Shown: positions 1 through 7,572 of the stretch, one piece after another
Layout of the letters: each line of letters opens with the position of its first letter
How positions within the stretch are numbered: position 1 is the first letter of the stretch
Program-made: the position numbers and the translations under genes
DNA from: JACKBJ01 sp964549495
GTDB lineage: Bacteria > Chloroflexota > Anaerolineae > Epilineales > Epilineaceae
DNA: 60,123 nucleotides
Assembly (NCBI GenBank): GCA_964549495.1
Contig: CAZJWJ010000024.1
Span: 1 to 60,123 of the forward strand
Direction: 5' to 3'
Notes under the pieces: model-generated
The model's input: the letters and a program-made list of their open reading frames with translations, nothing else
Databases searched by the model: none
What the model was told of the DNA's origin: nothing

Positions 1-1
1 G

Positions 2-1186
2 GCTCGAGCGAGCTCGATCCTTCAGGCTCCATCCGGCCCACCGCTCGCCGGCCTGCGATGGACCGACGTCAGCGCCGAGTCCCTGCCGGCCCGCGCCCGC
101 GGCAGCGCCAGCAGCATGGACGCCGAAGTGGCCGACCTGAACGGTGACGGGCATCTCGACGTCGTCGTCGCCGTCGAGTTCGGGCGCAACTTCATCCTGC
201 AAGGCGACGGGACGGGCGGCTTTACCGACGCCACACCGGGTGCCTTCGACGGCAAGGCCCACGACAGCGAGGACGTGGCCATCGCCGACTTCGACGGCGA
301 CGGCCACCTCGACCTGGTCTTCGTCAGCGAGGACGATCGCGTCGACGAGCACTACCGCGGGGATGGCCAGGGCGGCTTCGAGCAGCTGGGCTCGCTTCCC
401 TTGTCGGAGGTCTCCAACGCCGTACTGGCGCTGGATGTCGATCTCGATGGAGATGTGGACCTGATCGTTGGAAACGCGGGCCAGACTCGGTTGCTGCTCA
501 ACGACGGTCGCGGCACCTTCGCGGACGGGACCGCGGGCCGGCTGCCCGAACGGCTCGACCAGACCCAGGACGTGGAGGCCGGCGACGTGAACGGGGACGG
601 CCTGATCGACCTGGTCTTCGGCAACGAGGACGCCAACCGTCTGCTCTTCGGGCAGGGCGAGGGCCGCTTCGAGGAAGCCGGCGCGGGCTGGATGCCGGGC
701 GGCATCGGCGAGGAGACCCGCGAGGCCGAGCTGGGCGACGTGGACGGCGACGGTGACCTGGACCTGCTCTTCGCCAACGTCGTCTTCCAGGTGGGCACGG
801 ACGCCCGCAACCGGCTGCTGTTCAACGACGGCAGCGGCCAGCTGAGAGAAGATCCCGATGCGCTGCCTGCCGCGCGCCTGAACACCGTCGACTCCGACCT
901 GGTCGATCTGGATGGCGATGGCGACTTGGACATGCTCCAGTCCCACGCCTTCGGCGGCGGCCCGCAGGTGCTGGAAAACGATGGCAGCGGACACTTCACC
1001 AACGTCACGAGGGAGACCATCGGCCTGGCCAGCTGGGACGGCATCGACGTCGAGGCCTTCGATGCCGATGGCGACGGCCTGCTCGACCTCTACTGGACCC
1101 ACTACAACAGCGGCGACCGATTGATGATCGCCCAGGCGCCGCCCGCGCCACCGACCCTCCACCTTCCCTGGCTCGTCAAGCCCTGA
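2..1186 (+). CDS. FG-GAP/VCBS repeat exported protein, 5' part missing
   Basis: The reading frame is open to the left edge, so the ATG at 116 is internal and the true start lies outside the window. The visible part holds seven calcium-binding FG-GAP/VCBS blade motifs: DLNGDGHLDVVVA, DFDGDGHLDLVFV, DVDLDGDVDLIVG, DVNGDGLIDLVFG, DVDGDGDLDLLFA, DLDGDGDLDML and DADGDGLLDLYW. They form an integrin-alpha-like beta-propeller. Such proteins are normally exported and bind Ca2+ through the DxDGDG loops. The C terminus is Pro-rich and ends in TLHLPWLVKP (1154-1183), one of seven related segments in exported proteins of this window. The ligand or substrate cannot be inferred. The fold assignment is secure and the function unknown. 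Confidence 0.85.
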   Translation, partial: ARASSILQAPSGPPLAGLRWTDVSAESLPARARGSASSMDAEVADLNGDGHLDVVVAVEFGRNFILQGDGTGGFTDATPGAFDGKAHDSEDVAIADFDGDGHLDLVFVSEDDRVDEHYRGDGQGGFEQLGSLPLSEVSNAVLALDVDLDGDVDLIVGNAGQTRLLLNDGRGTFADGTAGRLPERLDQTQDVEAGDVNGDGLIDLVFGNEDANRLLFGQGEGRFEEAGAGWMPGGIGEETREAELGDVDGDGDLDLLFANVVFQVGTDARNRLLFNDGSGQLREDPDALPAARLNTVDSDLVDLDGDGDLDMLQSHAFGGGPQVLENDGSGHFTNVTRETIGLASWDGIDVEAFDADGDGLLDLYWTHYNSGDRLMIAQAPPAPPTLHLPWLVKP

Positions 1187-1259
1187 CCCCTGCCATTCGG
1201 CCTTGGCTTCGGGCCGCCTTCGGTCCATCCTTGCCCGAACCAGGGCGAGGAGGTCGAGG

Positions 1260-1862
1260 ATGGAACATCAGGTAGATGGCGAAGCCGGGCCCACGGATCC
1301 CGACGCGCTGCCGCGACCGGAGGATTGGCGCGAGCTGGACAGTCGCGAGGGACCGGACCTCTTCATCTTCCGGGCCATGATCGACCGCATGGAAAACCCG
1401 CGCACCGGCCAGGCCATGGAGCGCGTCCGGCTGCGCACGCCGGATTGGGTCAACGTGATCGCGCTGACGCCCGAGCGCGAGGTGTTGATCGTCCGCCAGT
1501 TCCGCTTCGGCAGCCGTGAGGTCTCGACCGAGATCCCCGCCGGCATGGTCGATCCGGGCGAACAGCACGGCGAGGCGGCCCGGCGCGAGCTCCTGGAGGA
1601 GACCGGTTACGCCGCGGAGCGCTGGACCTATCTGGGCTCCGTCGAGCCCAACCCGGCCTTCCACGACAACCGCTGCCACCACTGGTTGGCCCAAGACGCG
1701 CGCCGCGTGGCCGAGCCGGCCCCCGAAGGCGGAGAGGACATCCGGATGACGCGCATTCCGCTCGAGCAGCTCCGCGAGATGATCCTGGCCGGCCAGATCG
1801 ACCACAGCTTGGTCGTGTCGGCCGCCTGCCGCGTGCTCGATCTGCGACGGGTCTCGCCGTGA
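1260..1862 (+). CDS. Nudix hydrolase, ADP-ribose pyrophosphatase-like
   Basis: This is a 200-residue Nudix hydrolase. The perfect Nudix box G-x5-E-x7-REUxEExGU is visible: GMVDPGE, seven residues, then RELLEETGY, with IPAG just before it. The N-terminal half (VIALTPEREVLIVRQFRFG) is typical of ADP-ribose/NDP-sugar pyrophosphatases. The enzyme would hydrolyse a nucleoside diphosphate linked to another moiety using Mg2+ held by the box glutamates; the exact substrate is not readable. I chose the ATG at 1260 because GGCGAGGAGG lies just upstream, although the frame is open to 1203. It is not obviously in an operon with the flanking genes. A second, divergent Nudix gene lies at 24465. Confidence 0.85.
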   Translation: MEHQVDGEAGPTDPDALPRPEDWRELDSREGPDLFIFRAMIDRMENPRTGQAMERVRLRTPDWVNVIALTPEREVLIVRQFRFGSREVSTEIPAGMVDPGEQHGEAARRELLEETGYAAERWTYLGSVEPNPAFHDNRCHHWLAQDARRVAEPAPEGGEDIRMTRIPLEQLREMILAGQIDHSLVVSAACRVLDLRRVSP

Positions 1863-1875
1863 AGAACGGCAGCCC

Positions 1876-1916
1876 GCCGGCGACCTGGCACCCCCTCGAT
1901 CGTCGAAGTCGCCGGC
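1876..1916. repeat. 9-bp inverted repeat between Nudix and hexapeptide genes
   Basis: GCCGGCGAC (1876-1884) and GTCGCCGGC (1908-1916) are perfect inverted copies around a 23-base loop. This could end the Nudix transcript or lie in the leader of the next gene. There is no T-run. The sequence CGTCGAAGTCGCCGGC on the right arm recurs in the intergenic hairpin near 27182. Confidence 0.4.
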
Positions 1917-1982
1917 AAGGCGCATCCGCTGCCAGCGACCATCTCGACCTTCGCCACCTCCTTCTCCGCGGAGGACCACACC

Positions 1983-3221
1983 GTGCGGGATGACCCGAAG
2001 CTCAAGCAGGCGCTGATCGACAAGGGCGTCGTCATCCACAGCCCGGCCGCAACACTGGTGGCCGAGCTGGATCCGGCGCGCATCGAGCCGGGGGTGGAGA
2101 TCTTCCCGGGCAGCACTGTCCTCGGCCCGCGCACGCTGCTGCGCGCCGGGACGCGCATCGGCCGGGCCGGCGGCGGCTGGTTCGAGAACTTGGCGGCCGG
2201 CCGCGGCGTCGACCTCTTCGGTGGCTACTACCAGGACTGCGTGCTGCTCGACGGCGTGCGCATCCGCGGTCAGGCCGAGCTGCGCGGCGGTTGCCTGCTC
2301 GAGGAAGGCTGCTCGGCCGCCCATCACGTCGGCCTCAAGATGAGCGTGCTGATGCCCTTCGTCACCCTGGGCAGCCTGGTCAACCTGGCCGACGCACTGG
2401 TGGCCGGCGGCACGGGCCCGGCGGACTTCAGCGAGGTCGGCAGCGTCTTCGCGCTCTACAACTTCAGCCCCCAGCACGACAAATGGCCCTCGCGCTTCGG
2501 CGACGTGCCGCGCGGGGTGTTCCTGCGCCAGCGGCGGATCTTCGTCGGCGGCCAGGCGCGCATCATCAGCCCGGTGGTGGTGGGCTACGGCGCGACCATC
2601 GCTGCCGGCGCGGCGGTGCGGGGCGACGTGGCCGAAGGCCGGCTCTACTCCGAGGCCGATCCGGTCCTGGATCGCGACTATGACGCTTGGGTCTACGGTC
2701 GACTCGATCGCAAGCTGCGGATCGCGGTCGACCACATCGCCCAGCTGCATGCCCTGGCCACCTGGTACCGCGCGGTGCGCCTGCCAGCGGCCCAGGATGA
2801 CGCGCTGCAGACCGCGCTCTACCGCGAGGCGCTGCACCAAATCGAGGCGGGCATCGAGGAGCGCCTGCGGCGTCTCGACGCGCTGGTCTCCAAGCTCCCG
2901 GCCTCCGCCGCCGCCCACGAAGTCCGGCTCGAGCGGGGATCGATCGACTCGGACCGGGTCGATTGGCATCGGGAACGCCTCGAGGAGCACCGGACGCTGA
3001 TCGATGGCTGGCCTCGGGCTCGAAAGCTGCTCGAGGCAAGCTTGACCGGGACCGCGGCCGCGACAGTCGATGCGCTGCAGCACTTGCTGAGGCCCGGCGG
3101 TCCGGTGACGATAGGTTACCTAGACTGGATTCGCGCGATGGACGCCGAGCAGATCGACGAAGGAACGCGGCTGCTCCAAGCCCTGGTCGACGAGACGGTC
3201 GCTACCAGCAGCTTGGTGTAG
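1983..3221 (+). CDS. Hexapeptide-repeat (left-handed beta-helix) protein
   Basis: This 412-residue protein has imperfect hexapeptide repeats in residues about 25-210 (IEPGVEIFPGSTVLGPRTLL, GRIR-type turns, ISPVVVGYGATIAAGAAVRG), which build a left-handed parallel beta-helix as in GlmU and other acyl/nucleotidyl transferases. The GSLVNLAD and VGSVFALYNFSP segments resemble UDP-HexNAc pyrophosphorylase-like proteins. The C-terminal half is helical and charged, with no motif I recognise. I see no separate nucleotidyltransferase domain, so activity is uncertain. The GTG start at 1983 is supported by GCGGAGG nine bases upstream. The stop codon lies in the first unit of a 13-bp tandem repeat. Confidence 0.65.
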   Translation: MRDDPKLKQALIDKGVVIHSPAATLVAELDPARIEPGVEIFPGSTVLGPRTLLRAGTRIGRAGGGWFENLAAGRGVDLFGGYYQDCVLLDGVRIRGQAELRGGCLLEEGCSAAHHVGLKMSVLMPFVTLGSLVNLADALVAGGTGPADFSEVGSVFALYNFSPQHDKWPSRFGDVPRGVFLRQRRIFVGGQARIISPVVVGYGATIAAGAAVRGDVAEGRLYSEADPVLDRDYDAWVYGRLDRKLRIAVDHIAQLHALATWYRAVRLPAAQDDALQTALYREALHQIEAGIEERLRRLDALVSKLPASAAAHEVRLERGSIDSDRVDWHRERLEEHRTLIDGWPRARKLLEASLTGTAAATVDALQHLLRPGGPVTIGYLDWIRAMDAEQIDEGTRLLQALVDETVATSSLV

Positions 3222-3276
3222 CGGCTTGGTGTAGCGGCTTGGTGTTGCGGCTTGGTGTTGCGGCTTGGTGTTGCGG
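3212..3276 (+). repeat. Five tandem 13-bp repeats spanning a stop codon
   Basis: Five consecutive copies of CTTGGTGTAGCGG / CTTGGTGTTGCGG. The first two copies carry GTAG and the last three GTTG. Copy one encodes the last residues and the TAG stop of the hexapeptide protein. A 13-bp unit shifts frame on each copy. The array probably arose by slippage. Confidence 0.9.
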
Positions 3277-3346
3277 CCTAGTGCAAGGTCTAGCGCCCGT
3301 CCGCGGAGCGACGATGCTCCATCGAGCAAAGCCCCAAGCCTCGCAC

Positions 3347-3374
3347 TTGAGCCGAGCCCAGAGCAGGGTATCAT
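3347..3374 (+). promoter_or_regulatory. Predicted sigma-70 promoter of fhs
   Basis: TTGAGC (3347-3352), a 16-base spacer and TATCAT (3369-3374) lie about 130 bases upstream of the fhs start. The -10 box matches five of six consensus bases. The leader is long, but I saw no recognisable tetrahydrofolate riboswitch in it. Confidence 0.5.
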
Positions 3375-3503
3375 CTGGGGCGGTGCCGCGCCCGATCCAG
3401 CCTCGGTCACCTTCACGATCGACATCGCCGCATCGCCATCGACAAACAACCGACGCCCCAACGCCCTAGCGCCAGAACCCTCGCACACTCCAGGAGCCCC
3501 GAC

Positions 3504-5213
3504 GTGAGCCAGAAGACCGTGCCCAGCGATCTCGCCATCGCCCAGTCCGCCACGCTGCAGCCGATCACCGACATCGCGGCCAAGATGGGCCTCGAGCGCG
3601 GCGACATCGAGACCTTCGGCGAGCACATCGCCAAGGTGCGCCTGGAGACCATCGACCGGCTGGCCGATCGGCCCAAGGGCAAATACGTGCTGGTGACGGC
3701 CGTCACGCCGACGCCGCTGGGCGAGGGCAAGACCACGACGACGGTCGGCCTGGCCCAGGCCCTCAACCACATCGGCAAGAAGGCATCGCTGGCCATCCGC
3801 CAGCCCTCGCAGGGCCCCACCTTCGGCATCAAGGGCGGCGCGGCCGGCGGCGGCTACAGCCAGGTCGTGCCGATGGAGCAGTTCAACCTGCACCTGACCG
3901 GCGACATCCATGCCGTCACGGCCGCCAACAACCTGCTGGCGGCGATGATCGACAACCACATCTACCACGGCGACGCGCTGGGCATCGACCCCAACAGCAT
4001 CACCTGGAAGCGCGTGCTGGACGTCAGCGACCGGGCGCTGCGCAACGTCGTCACCGGGCTGGGCAGCCGCTTCGATGGACCGATCCGGCAAACCGGCTTC
4101 GACATCGCCGTGGCCAGCGAGGTCATGGCCATCCTGGCCCTGACCACCAGCCTGCGCGATCTGCGCGAGCGCATGGGCCGCATCGTCTTCGGCTACACCC
4201 GCGATGGCCAGCCGGTGACCGCCGAGGACCTCAAGGCCGCCGGCGCGATGACGGTGCTGATGAAGGAGGCCATCAAGCCCACCCTGGTGCAGACCCTGGA
4301 GGGCGGTCCGGCACTGGTCCAGGCCGGCCCCTTCGCCAACATCGCCCACGGCAACAGCTCGATCCTGGCCGACATGGTCGGCATCCACTGCGCCGATTAC
4401 CACGTGACCGAGGCCGGCTTCGGGGCCGACATCGGGGCCGAGAAGTTCTTCAACATCAAATGCCGCGCCAGCGGTCTGGCGCCCGATGCGGCGGTGCTGG
4501 TGACCACCGTGCGGGCGATGAAGCTGCACACCGGCAAGTACCGCGTGGTACCCGGCCGGCCGCTGCCCGAGGAGATGCTGGTCGAGAGCCCGGGCGACGT
4601 GGCCGAGGGTTCCAGCAACCTGCGCAAGCAGATCGAGAACCTGGCCGCCCACGGCGTCACGCCGGTGGTCTGCATCAACCGCTTCCCGACCGACCACGAC
4701 AGCGAGGTGCAGGCCGTCCACGACGCGGCCGCCGACATGGGCGTGCGCAGCGCCGAATCCAACCACTGGTCGGATGGCGGCGCCGGCGCGGTCGATCTGG
4801 CCCAGGCGGTGGTCGAGGCGGCCGAGGAGCCCTCGACCTTCCGCTACCTCTACGAGGCCGATGCGCCGGTGCGCCAGAAGATCGAGACCATCACCCGGCG
4901 AATCTACGGCGCGGCCGACGTGGACTACAGCCCGCTGGCCGCCAAGCAGATCGATCGCTACGAGGAGGCCGGCCTGGGCGGCATGCCGATCTGCATGGCC
5001 AAGACCCACCTGAGCCTTTCTGACGACCCCAAGCTCTTGGGCGCGCCCTCCGGCTTCACCGTATTCGTCCGCGAGGTCCGCGCCAGCGTCGGCGCCGGCT
5101 TCCTCTATCCGCTCCTGGGCGAGATGCGCACCATGCCGGGCCTGCCCAGCCGGCCGGCGGCCGAGAACGTGGACATCGACCTGGAGACCGGCGAGGTGGT
5201 AGGCCTGTTCTAG
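3504..5213 (+). CDS. fhs: Formate-tetrahydrofolate ligase
   Basis: This enzyme makes 10-formyl-THF from formate, THF and ATP in the cytosol, feeding one-carbon units to purine and formyl-Met synthesis or the methyl branch of the Wood-Ljungdahl pathway. The 569-residue length is normal for the family. The ATP-binding loop TPTPLGEGKTTTTVG is visible at about residue 65, followed by the typical GPTFGIKGGAAGGGYSQV and NLHLTGDIHAVTAANNLL blocks and the conserved FGADIGAEKFFNIKCR segment. The GTG start at 3504 is preceded by AGGAG at good spacing. It stands alone between intergenic regions with its own predicted promoter. No folD or other one-carbon gene is adjacent; an MTHFR-like gene lies at 22652. 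Confidence 0.97.
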   Translation: MSQKTVPSDLAIAQSATLQPITDIAAKMGLERGDIETFGEHIAKVRLETIDRLADRPKGKYVLVTAVTPTPLGEGKTTTTVGLAQALNHIGKKASLAIRQPSQGPTFGIKGGAAGGGYSQVVPMEQFNLHLTGDIHAVTAANNLLAAMIDNHIYHGDALGIDPNSITWKRVLDVSDRALRNVVTGLGSRFDGPIRQTGFDIAVASEVMAILALTTSLRDLRERMGRIVFGYTRDGQPVTAEDLKAAGAMTVLMKEAIKPTLVQTLEGGPALVQAGPFANIAHGNSSILADMVGIHCADYHVTEAGFGADIGAEKFFNIKCRASGLAPDAAVLVTTVRAMKLHTGKYRVVPGRPLPEEMLVESPGDVAEGSSNLRKQIENLAAHGVTPVVCINRFPTDHDSEVQAVHDAAADMGVRSAESNHWSDGGAGAVDLAQAVVEAAEEPSTFRYLYEADAPVRQKIETITRRIYGAADVDYSPLAAKQIDRYEEAGLGGMPICMAKTHLSLSDDPKLLGAPSGFTVFVREVRASVGAGFLYPLLGEMRTMPGLPSRPAAENVDIDLETGEVVGLF

Positions 5214-5293
5214 CCCCGCGAGATCGAGGCGAACCGCGTGATCGAGACGAATCGCCGCGGAGTCCGCGATGCCCGCCCGCGCGCGTGACCGCC

Positions 5294-5893
5294 ATGCTCC
5301 CTGAAGACTCGACGGCGGCCGATCCACGCGCCGACCTGCAGCTGCGGCTGCCTTGCGGCGAGAGGAGCCTGGATCTAGTCAGCACCTGGGGGCTCTTCTC
5401 GCCACGAGAAGTGGATGCCGGCACGCGTCTCCTGCTGGATCACATCGATCCGGGCGACGCGACCCGCATCCTCGACCTCGGATGCGGCTACGGGCCGATC
5501 GGCCTCTGCCTGGCCGCGCGCTTGCCCGAGAGCCGGGTAACCCTGGTCGACCGGGACTTCGTAGCCGTCGACTACGCGCGGGCCAATGCCGAACGCAACG
5601 GTCTGGGCAACGTCGAGGCGCGGCTCTCCAACGGCTTCTCGGCCCTGGCGGGCCGGCGCTTCGACCTGGTGGTCTCCAACCTGCCGGCCAAGGTGGGCCG
5701 CGAGATGCTGCGCATCCTGATCGAGGACGCCCACGCGCAGCTCGATCCGGGTGGCCGCTTCGTCTGCGTGCTGATCGGCGGCTTGCGGCATGCCGTCAAG
5801 CGCGACCTCCAGGCGGTCTTCGGCAACCACCGCAAGGTCAAGCAGGGTCCGCGCCACGCCGTGCTCGAGGCGCGTCGCGACCCAAGTGGATGA
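5294..5893 (+). CDS. Class I SAM methyltransferase, RsmC-like small domain
   Basis: This is a 199-residue Rossmann methyltransferase of the MTS (methyltransferase small) type. Motif I is ILDLGCGYGPIGL, the acidic post-I loop is VTLVDRD, and the catalytic NPPF-type motif appears as SNLPAK. This arrangement is found in the catalytic half of RsmC/RlmG, which methylate guanine N2 in rRNA. The length corresponds to that single domain, without the N-terminal pseudo-domain of RsmC. The RNA target is an inference. An in-frame GTG at 5285 is an alternative start; neither start has a strong Shine-Dalgarno sequence. Confidence 0.75.
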   Translation: MLPEDSTAADPRADLQLRLPCGERSLDLVSTWGLFSPREVDAGTRLLLDHIDPGDATRILDLGCGYGPIGLCLAARLPESRVTLVDRDFVAVDYARANAERNGLGNVEARLSNGFSALAGRRFDLVVSNLPAKVGREMLRILIEDAHAQLDPGGRFVCVLIGGLRHAVKRDLQAVFGNHRKVKQGPRHAVLEARRDPSG

Positions 5894-5997
5894 CCGGGCT
5901 CGCGATCGCCCGCTGCAACCTCCGAACCGAAGCCCGCGTAAGCCAGGGATGTCGGTCGCTCACCGAGCCGAGTTCGCGCGATCATCCCGGGCGACTG

Positions 5998-6006
5998 TGG
6001 TATGAT
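5998..6006 (+). promoter_or_regulatory. Extended -10 promoter element (TGG-TATGAT)
   Basis: TGGTATGAT carries the TGn extension and a five-of-six -10 box, about 35 bases before the start of the membrane protein gene at 6042. I do not see a good -35 box. Confidence 0.45.
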
Positions 6007-6041
6007 CCGCCCGGCCCGCCATCGCCCCAGGAGCTTGCGTC

Positions 6042-7115
6042 ATGAACCACAGTGCCATCATCCGCCGCGCCGCCGAGATCACGTTCCGTTACCGAGTGCT
6101 TTGGGTCTTCGGCTTCCTGGTCGCCATCACCGGAGGCAGCGGCGGGCTCGGCGGTTCCGGCTGGTCCGGAGGCGGTGGCGGGGGAGGCGGCGAGCCCGAT
6201 CTAGACGGTCTCCAAGGCGGCATGGACGGCCTGACCCTGCCCGAGGTGACCAACGACTGGCCGGCCGCCGACTTCTTCCGCCAGCTCTTCGAGGAGATCC
6301 AAGCGCGCGGCTGGAGCTTCGATCCGGATCCCAACGCCATCTTCGGCGCCGTCGCCCTGATCTGCTGCGGCCTGCTGCTCCTGCTCCTCTTGGCCATCGT
6401 CGTCAACACCGTCGGTCGCGCGTCGATCGTGCGCATGGTCGACGCCATCGAGGAGGGTCATCCCGGCCCGAGCATCAGCGAGGGCTTCGCGCTGGGTTGG
6501 ACCATGCGGACCCTGCGGCTCTTCCTGCTCAACTTCCTGATGGGTCTGTTGCTGGCGCTGGTCGCGATCCCGGTCTTCCTCTTGGCCGTCATCCCCGTCG
6601 TGCTGATGCTGGCCAACGAGGGCACGACGATGCTCGGCGTGCTGCTGGGGATCGGCCTGCTGATCCTGGGCATCCCGCTGCTCATCGTGCTGGTGGTGTC
6701 CTACCAGCTGGCCAGCCAGATGTGGACCCGCGAGGTCCTGATCGGCGATGCCGACATCGGCGGCGCGGTGGGCTCGGCGATCGGGCTGCTGCGCGCGCGC
6801 ACCGTGCCCTTGCTCCTGCTGTGGCTGATCATGCTCGTCCTGTCGCTGCTCATCGGCATCGGCATGATCTTCGCCCTGCTGCTCATCATGCTCGTCGCCG
6901 CGGCGGTGGCCGTCGCCATCGGCGCCGCGGTCTACAGCCTGGCCGGCACCGCCATCGGAGCGGTCATCGTCGGCCTGCCGGTCTTCATGCTGCTCTTCAT
7001 GCTGCCGGTCTCCATCCTCGGCGGCATCGTCATCGTCTTCGAATCCAGCGTGTGGACCCTGGGCTGGCGCTCGCTGCGCGGTCGGGGCATGGACCTGGAG
7101 CCCGTCGCAGCCTGA
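6042..7115 (+). CDS. Polytopic membrane protein with glycine-rich loop
   Basis: This 357-residue integral membrane protein has about seven hydrophobic segments, including VLWVFGFLVAITGG near the N terminus, ICCGLLLLLLLAIVVNTVG, LNFLMGLLLALVAIPVFLLA, LLLLWLIMLVLSLLIGIGMI and a last pair near the C terminus. Between the first and second segments lies a Gly-rich loop followed by a soluble region of about 60 residues. The amphipathic start (NHSAIIRRAAEITFRYRVLW) resembles membrane proteins of the glycerophosphoryl diester phosphodiesterase membrane-domain type, but I cannot assign a function. Start ATG at 6042 follows AGGAG by eight bases. Confidence 0.7.
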   Translation: MNHSAIIRRAAEITFRYRVLWVFGFLVAITGGSGGLGGSGWSGGGGGGGGEPDLDGLQGGMDGLTLPEVTNDWPAADFFRQLFEEIQARGWSFDPDPNAIFGAVALICCGLLLLLLLAIVVNTVGRASIVRMVDAIEEGHPGPSISEGFALGWTMRTLRLFLLNFLMGLLLALVAIPVFLLAVIPVVLMLANEGTTMLGVLLGIGLLILGIPLLIVLVVSYQLASQMWTREVLIGDADIGGAVGSAIGLLRARTVPLLLLWLIMLVLSLLIGIGMIFALLLIMLVAAAVAVAIGAAVYSLAGTAIGAVIVGLPVFMLLFMLPVSILGGIVIVFESSVWTLGWRSLRGRGMDLEPVAA

Positions 7116-7155
7116 TCGCGGTCGCGACGGACCGGATTCCGAGCCTTAGCAGTTG

Positions 7156-7187
7156 GAGGTGCACTGGTCGACTGGTCAGGGCGCCTC
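7156..7187. terminator. Hairpin between convergent genes
   Basis: GAGGTGC (7156-7162) pairs with GCGCCTC (7181-7187), with one G-T wobble, and an inner CTG/CAG pair closes the loop. It sits between the ends of the convergent genes 6042-7115 and 7187-7489 and could act on both. No T-run is present. Confidence 0.45.
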
Positions 7188-7489
7188 TACTTGCGATCAC
7201 CGGCCAGCCGGTCCATCTCGGCCGCCAGGTCCATGTCGCGCTCCGTGATACCCCCGGCCTCGTGGGTGCTCAGCGCGACATCGACCGTCTTGTAGGCGTT
7301 GCTCCAATCGGGATGGTGGTCAGCCCGCTCGGCACACAGCGCCGCGGCGCTCATGAAGCCGAAGGCCTCGACGAAGTCTCGAAACTCGAAGCGGCGCCGG
7401 ATCCGATCGCCGTCGCGCGACCATCCCGACAGCTCCGCCAGGGCCGACTCGATCTCCTCGTCGCTCAGCTTGCGGATGTCCTCGCTCAT
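7187..7489 (-). CDS. Pterin-4a-carbinolamine dehydratase (PCD/DCoH)
   Basis: This 100-residue protein has the normal length and order of the PCD family: LSDEEIESALAELSGW, FEFRDFVEAFGFMSAAA, then the signature AERADHHPDWSNAYKTVDV with the catalytic histidines, and STHEAGGITERDMDLA. The enzyme dehydrates 4a-hydroxytetrahydrobiopterin and recycles pterin cofactor after aromatic hydroxylases. Some bacterial members have other roles, for example in molybdopterin metabolism. No aromatic amino acid hydroxylase is adjacent. Start ATG is preceded by GAGGAG. Confidence 0.95.
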   Translation of the reverse strand: MSEDIRKLSDEEIESALAELSGWSRDGDRIRRRFEFRDFVEAFGFMSAAALCAERADHHPDWSNAYKTVDVALSTHEAGGITERDMDLAAEMDRLAGDRK

Positions 7490-7536
7490 TCTTTCTCCTC
7501 GAGAAATGGGGCCGTGGATCGGCCCTCGCTTGGCCG

Positions 7537-7545
7537 ATCATAGCA
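7537..7545 (-). promoter_or_regulatory. Extended -10 element upstream of PCD gene
   Basis: Read on the minus strand the element is TGCTATGAT, a TGn-extended -10 box with five of six matches, about 50 bases upstream of the PCD start. Confidence 0.45.
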
Positions 7546-7572
7546 TGGCCGCGTGCTACCATCAGGCCGGTG

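Noticed and set aside
3212..3276. CRISPR-like array
   Set aside because: The units are 13 bases with no spacers, a simple tandem repeat.
3277..3503. A tetrahydrofolate riboswitch in the fhs leader
   Set aside because: No recognisable THF aptamer core was seen, only a promoter and a GC-rich leader.
1176..5327. Long open frames on the minus strand opposite the hexapeptide and fhs genes
   Set aside because: They are antisense shadows caused by high GC. Their translations are low-complexity Arg/Ala/Gly/His-rich and show no motifs.
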